From the NCBI GenBank assembly GCA_026168455.1, contig CM047426.1, forward strand, positions 37,759,175 to 37,823,174: DNA of 64,000 nucleotides, read 5' to 3'. The notes beneath the pieces are model-generated. The model had not been told where the DNA came from. It ran no database searches and saw only the letters and a program-made list of their open reading frames with translations. The position numbers and the translations under genes are program-made. Positions within the stretch are counted from its first letter, which is position 1, and every line of letters begins with the position of its first letter. Positions 21,398 to 33,075 of the stretch are shown piece after piece. The DNA comes from Theocolax elegans. Lineage: Eukaryota > Arthropoda > Insecta > Hymenoptera > Cerocephalidae.

Positions 21398-23249
21398 GAT
21401 ATTTTATAAGATTATTACTTTTACATGTCAAAGGAGTATCATCATTTCAGGATTTACGTACTGTTGATGATATAATTTATTCTACATTTTATGAAGCTTC
21501 TATAGCTAGACATTTGGTTAATGAAGATAAAGAATGGGACAGATGTTTGGAAGAAGCAACACAATTACACTTTCCTACTGCTCTTTGTGAATTATTTGCA
21601 TATATTTGTATTTTTCACAATCCTATTAATGCAAGAGATTTGTACGAAAAATAGAAACACTTTTTTTCCCACCCAAAATATGAACAAAATGCTGATGAAA
21701 ACCTAGCATTAAACATTATTGATAAGAACCAACAATTGAATGGATATTCTTTAAATAATTTTAATTTACCCGTTATATCTACATTTATAGAAGATTATGC
21801 TGATAAATCAACAACACATAACAAAAGTTGCACATTTACTGAAATAAACGTCAAAGTAAATTCTTTAAAAAATCATAACAAAGACATTTTCGATACAATC
21901 GTGCAACATTTAAAAATTGAAGACAAAAAAAGCTTTTTTATTGATGGACCAGGAGGACGTGGGAAAAGCTGTTTACTTAATGTTCTAATAGACTATCTTA
22001 AATTCTCAAACATTTCATTTTTATGTGTTGCTTGGACAGGGATTGCAGCAAATTTATTACATAACGGGAAAACAGTACACACAACATTTATAAACTACCA
22101 CTTAATATCACAGAATGTACTATATGTAATATTAAATCTAATTCAATAGATGGTAAAAATTTAAAAGAAGTTCAAATTATAATATGGGATGAAATATCTA
22201 TGACATCGAAATATGCTTTCGAAGCAGTCAATCGCCTATTTCAAGATATATGTAATAATAAAAAAATATTTGGTGGTAAAATGTTGGTTGTTTCAGGCGA
22301 TTTTAGGCAAACATTACCAGTTATACGACATGGTAGTCGTACTGAAGTTATTGAAAATTCAGTTAAAAACAGTTACTTATGGCCGAATTTTATACATATG
22401 ACACTAAATGAAAATCTTCGAGTGACAGATAATGACAATTATTTTAGACAATGGTTATTAAATGTAGGTGAAGGTAAACGTTTAAATATGTATGAAGAAG
22501 AAAATGAACTGCTTGAAATCCCTCTTGATTTAATAACAAAAGAAAATGATATCATTGCAGAAATTTTTGGAAACGAAATAAAAATAAATGATAAAGTTAT
22601 ATTAGCCTTCACCAACAACGACGTAATTGAAATAAATAATAAAATTTTGGCTATAATGGAAGGGCAAATTATTGAATACTTAAGTGTAGATACAGCAGAA
22701 GATGATAATGGAGAAAACTTAGATGTCATGTTACCTACAGAATTTCTTAATTCCCTTACACCTAATGGACTTCCTCTACATAAATTACAATTAAAAGTAG
22801 GTGCAATAGTAATTCTTCTAAGAAATTTAAATGTGAATGAAGGTCTTTGTAATGGAACAAGATTATTAGTAATAAAACTTATGAAACTTTTAATTAAAGC
22901 AGAAATTATAAGCGGAAAAAAAATTGGAAAATTAGTTTTAATAGCAAGAATCACTTTGTCATCATCTAAAGAAGATATACCATTCAACATGCGCAGAAAA
23001 CAATTTCCCATTCGATCAGGTTTTGCAATGACTATTAACAAATCACAAGGACAGTCATACAAACAAGTTGGTATCTATTTACCATCTCCAATTTTTAGCC
23101 ATGGTCAATTATACGTAGCTCTTTCAAGAGCTAAAAGTAGAAAAAATTTAAAAATATTACTGTTAAACAATGCAAAAATAGAAAATGATACATTAAAAAA
23201 TAAAATCAAAATTTACACTAACAATATAGTGTTTAAAAAAGTATTGTAA
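21398..23249 (+). pseudogene. hel: HEL1 Pif1-type helicase part, decayed
   Basis: This continues the Rep-helicase after the insertion. 21398-21654 encodes the linker (YFIRLLLLHVKG, DLRTVDDI), with a stop at 21652-21654. The Pif1-family helicase domain then starts. Walker A is GPGGRGKS at 21946-21969 and motif Ia is WTGIAANLLHNGKTVHT. A frameshift lies near 22095-22110. Walker B is IIWDEISM near 22179-22202, followed by SGDFRQTLPVI near 22292-22325. The C-terminal blocks are FAMTINKSQGQSYKQVGIYLP and YVALSRA, and the frame ends at 23249. It would unwind DNA at the Helitron end during transposition. From 22200 to the end it is open and well conserved; the upstream lesions make it non-functional. 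Confidence 0.93.
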
Positions 23250-25574
23250 ATGTGTAGACGAAAATTTATACACATTTTATATAAATTTTATAAATAAATA
23301 AAAATGAAAGTATGAAAAAAAACATTAAAATATTACAACTATTGAATGATTAAAGTGCTATGCAAAATAATTAATAATTGTTTGCGCTGAAAATCATTAA
23401 AATACAATTGAAAATCGGCTGCAACATATCATATTGTAAATGACAAATCATTACATTAGTTATAATAAATAAAAAAAATGAAATATAAGAAAAATCCATT
23501 GAAATATTACTACTACTGAATCATTAAAATAAATATGCAAAATAATTGATAATAGCCTGCCGTTCGACAAAACTTACAGACTTCAAAAAAGAATGAGAGT
23601 TTCCCAAAATACAACGACCGAAAGTTTAATTCTTATAACAACGTATAAACAGGTATTTAAAATTATTATTTAAAAACTTAAATTTGTTAAAATTTTACAA
23701 TTAGAATTATATTTGCATATATCATGTATAAAATATTTCGACAGAGCCGCCATTTAGATACAATCACTCATCCAACGTGCGTAAAAAATGATTTTCATAA
23801 CACTCAATTTTATAATAACAATTACTATACAGATTCTATTAAATACCAAAATTTTTAAATATGCATTATAAAAACCATCACTTTGAAATAATACTACATT
23901 CACATACAAATTAAAACCATATATAACACAACGACAGTATTTTATACCACTTTATAAAAAATGTTACCACCGCCATTAAAGAAAAATATAATTTATGAGA
24001 GTATATAACATGCTTATATTTCATGTATTCTGTAAACACATTATATTACATCAATTTATTTAAAATTACGATACCCCCCCAAATGGAAATTATTTTATGT
24101 GTGTGCATTTTAAATATATTTAATATATGGACATATTTCACTTTCTTTCTGAACACACGCACACACACCTTCTTTATAATAACCTATAATGATTATTTTT
24201 ACACAGACACAATATATATATATATATATATATACTTATTTTTTACTCTTTGTCATATTTATTTTCTTTCTGTATTTAATTCTATCATTATTAGCGTCAA
24301 AATTTAACAGTATACTTTTCTTTCCTTAACTTACACTGTTACAGAGCCCTTATTATGTTACTATTAAATGGATCATGCATTGAAAAAATATATGATTCTT
24401 GAAATGTATACCTTACCAGCACATCCTCGCCGTAAGAGTCGAATACAATATTCATATGTTGGCTAACGCTGGAAGCATAAATATATTTTACGGAGCGTGT
24501 GTTATAACTATACACGAAAAATCTAAATGACTTCAGTACAACATGTCTTGGTCTGCAGAAACGACATCAGGTTTTCATCAAATACACTCTCCAAGAGCCT
24601 AACTCTCATCCAATAATGTATAAATAGTTATTTAAAATTATCAAATAAAACGAAAACATTGGAAAGTCGACACAAAACATATGGAGTTCTCACATCTTTT
24701 CAACTCGTCTACGCGTGATCAAGATTCGAGATGCCTTTTTGAAACGATTGCCCGCTCATATACTATAAAGGACCCCTGGAATAATGATGAAAATGGAGTC
24801 GAAATCTCACGAATGATTGACATTTGACGGATTCTTTGAATGTCACGAAATAATTGATAGTCATTAGATGATCAAGTTTTCAGTTGAACTTTATTTTCAG
24901 TTCTGTCTTTGATGTTTTTTTTAATCTATAACCTCTTTTAAAAAACCAAAATATTGGAAAGTCGACACAAAATATATCGAGTTCTCACACTCTTTTCAAT
25001 CGTCTGTACAATACTAGTTCATGTAATTTTAAAGAAATTTTGATTAATTTTAAAACTTTGGTAGTTAACTATCATATTTTGTTTATTTCTCAATTTTTTT
25101 TTAAAAAAACGACATCTCAGTCACCACATTAATTATACCATAATCAGTTATAAAAATATTTTTGTAATTTTTATAAAATATTATGTGAAATGTCATGTTT
25201 ATAAAATATATTATAAAAAATATTCTTTTTTGATGATTTTTAACACATTCATTAAGTAAAATATTAAAATATTATCAAAAATAGGCTTAAAACAGGTGCA
25301 AATACAAAAAACTCCTTGCAGGATAAAAGTTGTCGAAGGGCTTTAATCCAAGAAAATTTAAATTTATATGCATATAAACTTCAACTTTACACAGCGAATT
25401 TGGTGTATCTATAAAAATGCAATTTCTGCCTTGATAAACCCAATTGGTTTACTAATTATTTAAAAAATGTAATGTTTTTCATTTAAAAAATGAACATAAA
25501 AATGTCACATTTAACTTTAAAGAAAAAAGGCTGTGTAACTATTTTACATATACTCATCTAAAATAAGCACGATC
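23250..25574 (+). other. HEL1 3' noncoding region
   Basis: About 2.3 kb of AT-rich DNA without genes. A short TA run lies at about 24211-24232. An imperfect direct repeat of about 50 bp (TTGGAAAGTCGACACAAAA...GAGTTCTCACA) occurs at about 24659-24712 and again at 24954-25006. Confidence 0.7.
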
Positions 25575-25620
25575 AAAATACAACCGAGTGAGCGTTAGCG
25601 AGCGAGGTATCTGTTGCTAG
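25575..25620 (+). other. HEL1 3' terminus
   Basis: A GC-rich segment with GAGTGAGCGTTAGCGAGCG leads to the terminal CTAG, followed by host T. HEL2 has a similar GCGAGCGAAGCGAGCG stretch at the same place. Confidence 0.85.
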
Positions 25621-26383
25621 TATTTGATTATATTACATTGCTCGTTACATTCTCTCTCTCTGTCTAGCCTGTGTATTAATATTTACAGATGTTACAGGTC
25701 GACGTTCGACGATTTTCGGCGATTTTCGCGGACCTTCGTAAAGGTAAAAGTAGGGAAAGAGAGAGAGAGAGTTTTCGGTTCGTAAGTGCGAGAGCACTTA
25801 GACTAATCTCAACCGCCGAGAGATTAAATTCAACCGTCGTGTGATTAATCTCAACCGTCGTGAGAAACCTTGTTATTTGTTCTCTCCATATTTTGATCGC
25901 CCCGTGCTTGTGATCCTGGTGCTGTGCTGGTGATCCAGTGGAGTTACATTAGTTTGTTTGGCGACGACGCAGCCCAGGAAGCTAAAGGGTAGCGACTACG
26001 CAGACTTCACCTGGTCGTTTAATCATCCATCGCGGCTCACGCACTGTAAGTGCCAGTCTTGTAGTCTCTCTCTCTCTTTCTCTCTTTATTTATTTCGCGT
26101 ATACATCGACCTGCGTTTCGCGCGCTGCCACGCGCCTGTATTACTTTTTTCCCGAATACATTTATTTTTGTTATTAATTGAATATCGCATTATTGCTTAT
26201 TTAGTTGTTTACCCTTTTCCTCGCGTTTCGCTAAGTGAAGATTACCGCCGCCTCCGCCTATACGGCTTACTATAGTCGTATTATTACTGAGCGGCCGATC
26301 GTGTAAATGAGACTATTATTTTAACGGTAGTTAATTGTTATTACCTTTTTGTATTTATATTTAAAAATAGCAAAACCGTTACA
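25621..26383 (+). repeat. Gypsy 5' LTR, remaining 763 bp
   Basis: This matches 33386-34146 of the 3' LTR, with one extra GA in the GAGAGA run near 25765 as the only difference I can see. It ends CCGTTACA. With the first 18 bp, the LTR is 781 bp long. Confidence 0.95.
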
Positions 26384-26396
26384 TGGCGCCCAACGT
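26384..26396 (+). promoter_or_regulatory. Gypsy primer-binding site, tRNA-Lys type
   Basis: TGGCGCCCAACGT begins directly after the LTR. TGGCGCC is the complement of the 3' end of tRNA-Lys used by many retroelements. Pairing is good for about 13 bases and weak beyond. Confidence 0.75.
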
Positions 26397-27340
26397 GCAT
26401 GGTCATTAGCGTTACGCGTAATAGTTATAATTAATAGTCTAAAAATTAAATTTCTAATATTTAAAAATTTTCAATTTAGTCGATATACGTGTTAAATTAA
26501 GAGATCTTATTTCGAGCATTTCGAGAGCGAGCGAGCGCATTGTTTACGTTTCGCGGTGATTCGCGGTGTTTACGCTACAAATAATATTCTTTTGAATCTT
26601 ATATTATTTGAATTTTAAATCGATTTGTCTTTTCGTTTTAATTTTAGCGTATTGCGAATTTAATTATTTCGTGTTTTTTTTTTCATTATTTATTTGTTTA
26701 TTTAAATAATTATTAGCGACACCGCAGAAAATATAATTATTGCTTTTCCAATAATTTTCGTAAGCTATATAATCGCAATTTAGGTTAAGTTAGTCTATTT
26801 CGCGTGCGTGCGTGTAAGTGTGTGTGTGATTTACGCGGTAAATATAAGTATTGTAGCGTATCGCGGTACATGTATGTATGTTTATGTAAGCGTGTGCGCA
26901 AATATAGTAAATTAATTTATTAATTAATCAATTCAATTTTTTTTTATTGTTATTATAAATTATTAAAATAATTTTTATAGCGTTTCTTCGCAATTTAAAA
27001 TTTTGTCTTTTTTAAATAATTATTATATTTAAACAATTTATTTTAAATTCTTCGAATTTCTTTGTATATTAAATTCGCTAATTCAATTTAATTCTATTTT
27101 TCTTTTGTAAACAATTAAAAAAAGAATTTATTTTAACAGGTTGCAGATTTGTAATATTTTTTTTTTTTTTCACAAATTAGTTGTTTTTTGTTAAATTTAA
27201 GCGAATTTGCGCATGATTTAATAGCGATTTGCAATTATTTTGTAATTTGTTCAATAAGTTTTTTTTTTTAATTGTGAGAATTTATCTTGCCAATAAGGCC
27301 TGAAATTTAAATTTTATTCAATTTTTTTTTATAATTCAAA
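26397..27340 (+). other. Gypsy leader
   Basis: About 0.95 kb of AT-rich untranslated DNA with several T and A runs. No gene is seen. It probably holds RNA packaging signals. Confidence 0.6.
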
Positions 27341-29530
27341 ATGGCGTGCATGAATGAGAGTGATTTCGATCAAACATACGGAGTCGAGATCCAAGGATGG
27401 ATTTTGAATTTAACAGCTGATCAATTCGATTCCGTCCTCGATCAGCTAGAATTGACACGTGACGGTACGCCCTTTGTACGTGTAGATAGGTTATATAGGC
27501 GTTTACGCGGCGATTATACAGCCGCGGATTTCGTCCAGTCAACTAGTGACGATGATTTAGTTTCGCGGACTCGTCGTGAACAAAGACTCTGCACCGTTTT
27601 GAAACATGCGAAATTTAGCGAAGAAGCGCAAGTACAGATTGCGCACAGACAATTTGAAAATCTTAATCGAGCGGATGAGAGCGGATTCTCTCCGCTTGCC
27701 AATAGCTCGAAGTCAAATGACGATCAACTTGCCGATTCCGATGCTGAATCGCAGCATAGTGAGGTTAACGCGGGAAATATCGCAGGGAACCTTGCGGAAA
27801 ACGCGGCGGAAAACACCGCCGAAAATAATTTTAAATCAAATTTTGAATTGACTTCGATAAAAACGCTTAACACAACTATACCGGTAAGACCAATTCCTAC
27901 CATTTCGACCGCGATGATAACGACCGCTACTACAACTACGTACTCGACGACGCAAGCAGCGAGTACGCATTTACAATCAAGAGGTGCGATACCAAAAACG
28001 GTATTTTCTTCAAAAGAAAATAATAAAATAGATAATGATATCGTTTTATGTGCATTAGCTAATGGCGTAGTCTACAACGCTCCAAGGGGTTTAGCCCTGG
28101 AGTTGAGTAGAACGCAATCGCTTGCCTTTCAACAAGAGAAGGAGTTGAATTATTTAAGGCAGCAATTAGCGGATTTTGCGACGAGTACGCAGCTTCCGAC
28201 GCAAACGTCAATTGCGGCGGAAAAGCAGCGGAAAAATCGCAAAAGTGTAAATTTTCAAGATACTTTTAATTTAAATTATTTTGAAACGAATAAGCATCCT
28301 GAAGCACCTCAAGCGGTATTACACACGCAAACGGAAAAGTCGCTTGGATCGCGTTTAAACGCAAACGCGTTAAATTTTCCGACTCCTACGTCAAATTTCT
28401 CGTCTCTGCCAGCTCCTGCGGATTGGCAAGATTCTGGAAGGGGGGAAAATGTGCCTGTAGTTACAAGCAATCAACTTACGCAAATCTTGTCGAATATGTC
28501 GACTAGAGCGCCTATACAGTCACATGCCGTAGGTCGCACAGTTCGCCAGTGGAATATTAAGTTTTCCGGCGAAAAACGCGAAAGCATCGAGGAATTTATT
28601 CAGCGCGTAGAAGAATGTCGCAAGTTAGCGCATATTTCCGACGCGGATTTACTGAATGCTTTCTCGGAGCTGTTAACTGGCGTAGCGCTACATTGGTATC
28701 GCCAATCGCGGAAAGATTGGAATACTTGGGCTGATTTTTGCAATGCTGCTCGACGATGTTATGGCGTTGAGCAGAACTTTCAGCAGCGCTTAATGGCGGA
28801 AACGCAAGCACGCAAGCAGGGGAGAGAAGAGCCTGCTCGCGATTACATTTTCTGCTTGCTAACTATATTTAGCAGAATGAATGCGCCTCCAAGTACGCAG
28901 TTTCAGTTAGACATGTTGTATGCTAACATGTTGCCGTCTGTTCGGAAGTTAGTTCCGAAAGAAAAAGTTACAAGCGTCGATAGGCTTGTGCAGCTATCTC
29001 GTCAGGCGGAAGAGCTTATCGAGGAAGAGCGGAATTTTCCCGCGCCTCCGCCGCCAGAAAAGAGCGTTCTGCCTTCTGTGGCTTATAAGCAGCCAGATGC
29101 CAGAGGTAAGAAGGGCGGAAAAGCTGCTAGCGATGATGCTACGGTAAAAGTAGCGAGTATCGCAGAACCTACAATGGAAAATTTGGCCAAAATCTTAGAG
29201 AAGATGCTAGATGAGAGATTTAGCAAATATGCGAATTCGTTTGCGAATTCCGCCAATAAGAAAGGTCAAACCGCGCGTAATTTCCATAAACCAGGTGCGC
29301 CGAAAGGAGCAAAGAATGTTTCTGATAAGCCATCTGGCGTGACTAGTACCGAGAGGAAGGATGATGGTAAAAATAAATCATCCATTACTAATAGAAAATC
29401 CGCGCGTAGTCGCAACCGCGATAAGAAAGCAGGTCCCAAAGAGCGTGTGTACTGCTATCGCTGCGGTTGGCCCGGGTATATCAAGACGGATTGTCCTGAG
29501 TGCTCGGGAAACGAGAAAAGGGGCGAATAG
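27341..29530 (+). CDS. gag: Gypsy Gag, intact ORF
   Basis: A 729-codon Gag polyprotein, open from the ATG at 27341 to the TAG at 29528-29530. The first 250 residues include Thr-, Asn- and Ala-rich low-complexity stretches. About residues 400-570 resemble the retrotransposon Gag (capsid) domain: KFSGEKRESIEEFIQRV, then GVALHWYRQ and MLPSVRKLV. A basic, Lys/Arg-rich segment (about 640-705) leads to a zinc knuckle, CYRCGWPGYIKTDC, in which the usual His is Tyr, so its zinc binding is doubtful. The pol frame overlaps its end by about 31 bases in the -1 frame. Gag packages the element RNA. At 729 residues it is longer than many Gypsy Gag proteins. Confidence 0.9.
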   Translation: MACMNESDFDQTYGVEIQGWILNLTADQFDSVLDQLELTRDGTPFVRVDRLYRRLRGDYTAADFVQSTSDDDLVSRTRREQRLCTVLKHAKFSEEAQVQIAHRQFENLNRADESGFSPLANSSKSNDDQLADSDAESQHSEVNAGNIAGNLAENAAENTAENNFKSNFELTSIKTLNTTIPVRPIPTISTAMITTATTTTYSTTQAASTHLQSRGAIPKTVFSSKENNKIDNDIVLCALANGVVYNAPRGLALELSRTQSLAFQQEKELNYLRQQLADFATSTQLPTQTSIAAEKQRKNRKSVNFQDTFNLNYFETNKHPEAPQAVLHTQTEKSLGSRLNANALNFPTPTSNFSSLPAPADWQDSGRGENVPVVTSNQLTQILSNMSTRAPIQSHAVGRTVRQWNIKFSGEKRESIEEFIQRVEECRKLAHISDADLLNAFSELLTGVALHWYRQSRKDWNTWADFCNAARRCYGVEQNFQQRLMAETQARKQGREEPARDYIFCLLTIFSRMNAPPSTQFQLDMLYANMLPSVRKLVPKEKVTSVDRLVQLSRQAEELIEEERNFPAPPPPEKSVLPSVAYKQPDARGKKGGKAASDDATVKVASIAEPTMENLAKILEKMLDERFSKYANSFANSANKKGQTARNFHKPGAPKGAKNVSDKPSGVTSTERKDDGKNKSSITNRKSARSRNRDKKAGPKERVYCYRCGWPGYIKTDCPECSGNEKRGE

Positions 29531-30660
29531 ATAAGGTCCCTATCGCCCCAATTATTAGTGAGACCTCTGATGTGGATGAAATTCCATCAGTAATTGCGCA
29601 AACGGAGAAAATGCCCTCGCTTTTGCCTGTCGGAATTGACAGACAATCAGCGGAAAAAGGTGTTTGCGATTCTCTCGCTGGAACGCCAGTTGAGGAAGGA
29701 ACTGTGCAGTCTACTCGCTGGTGGCTGCAGATCGGAATCGGTGGATTCCGCGTACGCGCTTTATAAGATTCAGGGGCGGCTCGCACGGTTATTAATTCCT
29801 TAGGCTTGCAAATAGCATCAGCCATAGGAAAACCGTTAACTCCTTACATTGGACCAGATGCACGACTCGCTAACGGCCAACGCGCTCCAATACTTGGACG
29901 TTTAGAGCTGCCGTTTAATTTAGCAAATAAACGCCATTACTTAGATGTTTTAGTAATGAGCGATCTCGACGCCGATTGTATACTCGGTGCCGATTTTATT
30001 CGTGCGTTTAACGTTGTTTTGTTGCCGCGTGAAAATCAGTTGCTGATTGAAAACGTGGCTGACGCAATTCAGCTTGAAGTATCTGCTATCGGCATTGGTG
30101 AGGCCTGCTCACTAGCTGCCGTTGGCTTAGCAGATATTGACGAAGCGCAACGCAAACAACTCAATGAGTTGTTGGAAAAGCGTTTGACTGCTCCGAATGC
30201 AAAGCTAGGCTGTACTAACTTAGCTGAGCATGAAATTGATGTGGGCGGTTCGCATCCCATCAAACAGCGCTATTATCCGGTGTCTCAGAAGATCGAGCAA
30301 GAGATGCACGCTCAAGTACAACAGATGCTTGACACGGGAATAATTCGCCCGTCGACGAGCGAGTGGTCGAGCCCAGTAGTCATGGTGCGGAAATCTAACG
30401 GTACCTATAGATTCTGCATCGACTACCGAAAGCTCAATTCCGTCTCAAAGACCTGCGCTTATCCGCTTCCCTATATGGAGATTATTTTGCGCAAACTCCA
30501 AGGGGCACGCTATATAAGCACGCTGGATTTAAGCAGCGCATACCATCAGATTCCGATGAAAAAGGGGTCGGAACATCTGACGGCTTTCACGGTGCCTGGC
30601 TTAGGCTTATATGAGTTTACTCGGATGCCGTACGGTGTGGCGGGGGGGGGGGGCCGCTAC
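29500..30660 (+). pseudogene. pol: Gypsy pol: protease and first half of RT
   Basis: This frame starts inside the end of gag, one base back (-1), next to an AAAAGGGG run (29516-29523) where ribosomes could slip, although it is not a textbook X-XXY-YYZ site. A TAA at 29764-29766 falls just before the protease active-site triplet Asp-Ser-Gly (29767-29775, DSGAARTVI). The protease flap-side sequence ILGADFIRAFNV follows, then reverse transcriptase (VVMVRKSNGTYRFCIDYRKLN, ISTLDLSSAYHQIPM). The frame is lost at a run of 12 G at 30642-30653 in the MPYGVA segment. Confidence 0.92.
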
Positions 30661-31225
30661 GTTTCAACAGCTGATAGATAGGGTGATAGGTCCTGATCTT
30701 GAACCGTACGCGTTTTCGTATCTCGATGACGTCATTATAGTCACCGAGACGTTCGAAGAGCATCTCAAATGGCTTGAGCATGTCCTAAAGCGGATTTCCG
30801 CCGCGGGACTTACGATAAACCGTGAGAAAAGCGAATTTTGTCGCAACGAGGTTAAGTATCTTGGCGTGTTGGTGAATCGCGATGGATTTCGCCCTGATCC
30901 GGACAAGATAGCGCCGAGCGTGGATTATCCCGCGCCAACTAACCTCAAAAAGCTACGCTCTTTCCTCGGCATGGCTTCATGGTATAGAAAATTTCTAGAG
31001 GATTTTGCTACGCTTGCGGAACCGCTTACTAAGTTAACAAAGAAAAATGTTAAATTTGAGTGGGGCGAGGAACAACAGTTCGCTTTTGAACAAATCAAAG
31101 CGTTGATAGCATCTGCGCCTATCCTCCATCGGCCATCTTTCGAGCATCAGTTCGTTATTCAAACTGACGCTAGCGACACTGGCTTAGGAGCGGTTTTAAC
31201 GCAAACTATCTATAAAATATTTAAA
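30654..31225 (+). pseudogene. pol: Gypsy pol: second half of RT
   Basis: Reverse transcriptase continues in another frame right after the G run, with the catalytic box YLDD at 30719-30730, then KYLGVLVNRDGFRPDPDK and the connection segment (LRSFLGMASWYRKF, FVIQTDASDTGLGAVL, which begins RNase H). The frame ends at 31240 because of a deletion near 31212-31225 that removes part of RNase H after GAVLTQ. Confidence 0.92.
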
Positions 31226-32290
31226 CGCGGCGGAACGTAACTACTCGGTTACCGAACGAGAGTGCTTAGCTGTATTATGGGCCGTGGAAAAATTCCGCTC
31301 ATATGTAGAAGGTTATCGCTTTAAGGTTATAACAGACCATAGCAGTTTAAAATGGCTGTGCAACTTGCGTAACCCTACTGGACGCTTAGCGCGTTGGGCA
31401 CTTAAGCTCCAAAGCTATGATTATGAGATCGAGCACCGCAAAGGATCTCTTAATGTCGTGCCTGATGCCCTCTCTCGCGTATTTGAAAATGACTCGGATT
31501 GCGACATCGCTACAGTGAGTTTGCCGTACGACACTCAAGATGAGTGGTATACGCAAAAACTTGCAAATGTCAGCGGAAATCCGGAAAAATACCAAGACTG
31601 GAAGGTGCTTGGAGGAAGACTGTATCATTATAAGCCTGACCCTTCCATAGATGACTATTTTGAAGACGAAGACGCTTGGAAACTAGCGGTACCGCAGGAG
31701 AAACGTCAACAAGTTCTCTGCGAGAATCATGATGAGCCAACTGCTGGACATCTTGGCCGAAACAAAACGTATCAGCGGATAGCGCGATACTATTATTGGC
31801 CTGCGATGCTTAAAGATATCGCCGAATTTGTGCGGAATTGCTCGACTTGCCAGCAATGTAAAGTGCCACAGCAGGCTCCTGCAGGTTTCATGGGAAAACG
31901 TGTTATTTCGCGTCCATGGGAAATTGTTGCAGGTGATATCATGGGACCGTTTCCGCGTTCTTCGCATGGATTTGAATATCTTTTAATATTCATGGACTTA
32001 ATCACTCGTTGGATAGAGTGTATCCCTATACGGAAAGCGAACTCGCATATCATTCGGCGCGAGCTGAATGAACGCGTTTTCTTGCGTTTCGGCGTGCCTG
32101 ATGTTTTTCATTCCGACAATGGCACGGAGTTTAAGAATGCTGCTATGGAGCAATTCTTAGCTAAACACGGCGTGGTTCATACTACAATTCCGCCTTACCA
32201 TGCACAGGCGAATCCTGTAGAACGCGTTAATCGCACGATAAAAACGATGATTACTTCGTTTATCGAGGCGAATCATAAATTCTATCATAG
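31226..32290 (+). pseudogene. pol: Gypsy pol: RNase H end and integrase
   Basis: RNase H resumes at LNAAERNYSVTERE and runs through ITDHSSLKWL and the PDALSR motif. The integrase zinc module has H-x-H (ENHDEPTAGH) and CSTCQQC near 31730-31862. The catalytic core shows Asp in AGDIMGPF, Asp in HSDNGTEF and Glu in NPVERVNRT (about 31930-32240). A second deletion near 32280-32295 removes the end of the core and shifts the frame. Confidence 0.92.
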
Positions 32291-33075
32291 ATTCTACCGG
32301 CGCAAGTCCTGCTTTCCTAAATATGGGAAGAAACCCTGTTCCGCCGAAAAGCTTGCGGAAAATAGAAGATCAAGCCGTCGCCGACAGCGAAGCCGCAGCA
32401 GCTGTTCGAAATTGGCAACAGCGTATGCAAACGTTGCCAGAGCTGCAAGCTCAAGCTGCTGAACGAGCGACATGCGCACAAGCACGTCAGGCCGAATATT
32501 ATAATTCAAAATGCCGCGATGTACAATTTGCCGTGGGACAAAAGGTTTCTAAGCGGAATCGTGTACTTTCGTCCGCTGCCCAAGGCATAGCTGCTAAGCT
32601 AGCTCCGAAGTACATCGGACCTTTTATTGTTTCGGCGTTACTCGGCTCAAACGTGGTAGAGCTCATCGACAATGATGGAAAAGAAGCAGGTAAATGCCAC
32701 ATCAGTGATATTAAGCCATTCTACGAAGACCAGACGGACGTATCTGTGGAGAGTAGATTAAATCGAGAGGATGCGACGAGGGACAGCGAGGGATTAAGCG
32801 CAGAGCGAAGAGCTAGCGACGAGTCCAACGATAATGATCCTGTGAGCGCGAACGCACTGCGTAAGCGAGGTAGGCCGCGCAAAACTCGGGTAATTGTTAA
32901 TCGTATGACTACGGTAGATCGTGCCCCTTCTAACGAGCGATTATACGCGAATACCGTTGTATACGCGAATCCTCCGACGACGGAAATTAGGCGCGGAAGG
33001 CCGAAGGGTTCAAAGAACAAGCCCGTATCCCCGGTGGAAACGATCGAACAGCGCACTCGGTCGCAGAAACCGTAA
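32291..33075 (+). pseudogene. pol: Gypsy integrase C-terminal region with AT-hook motifs
   Basis: The frame resumes at about 32295 within the AFLNMGRNPVPP region, which closes the integrase core, and continues to a TAA at 33073-33075. It holds the SH3-like C-terminal fold region (LAPKYIGPFIV, CHISDIKPFYED). A tail of about 100 residues follows with two AT-hook-like cores, RKRGRPRK near 32860-32882 and RRGRPKGSK near 32989-33015. Such a tail might guide integration to AT-rich DNA, in keeping with the TA run in which this copy lies. No chromodomain or env is visible. Confidence 0.85.

Larger units (their letters stand above)
14844..25620 (+). mobile_element. Helitron HEL1, 10.8 kb
   Basis: The element starts TCTTATCTTATATT and ends GTTGCTAG. 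It is preceded by A and followed by T with no target duplication, which is the classical Helitron signature. Joining 14843 to 25621 restores the Gypsy LTR without a base gained or lost. Inside are an Ulp1-like protease ORF and a Rep plus Pif1-type helicase ORF, both on the plus strand. The last 45 bases hold a GAGTGAGCGTTAGCGAGCG stretch close to the CTAG, though I cannot draw a perfect hairpin there. The Rep-helicase is decayed and split by a Penelope-like insertion. Confidence 0.95.

Noticed and set aside
22439..23062. 207-codon minus-strand frame opposite the helicase
   Set aside because: It is the reverse strand of the well-supported Pif1-type helicase domain.
25575..25620. A perfect hairpin before the HEL1 CTAG
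   Set aside because: The segment is GC-rich and made of direct GCGA-type repeats, but I could not pair it as a clean stem; the end call rests on CTAG, the A-T context and the repaired LTR.
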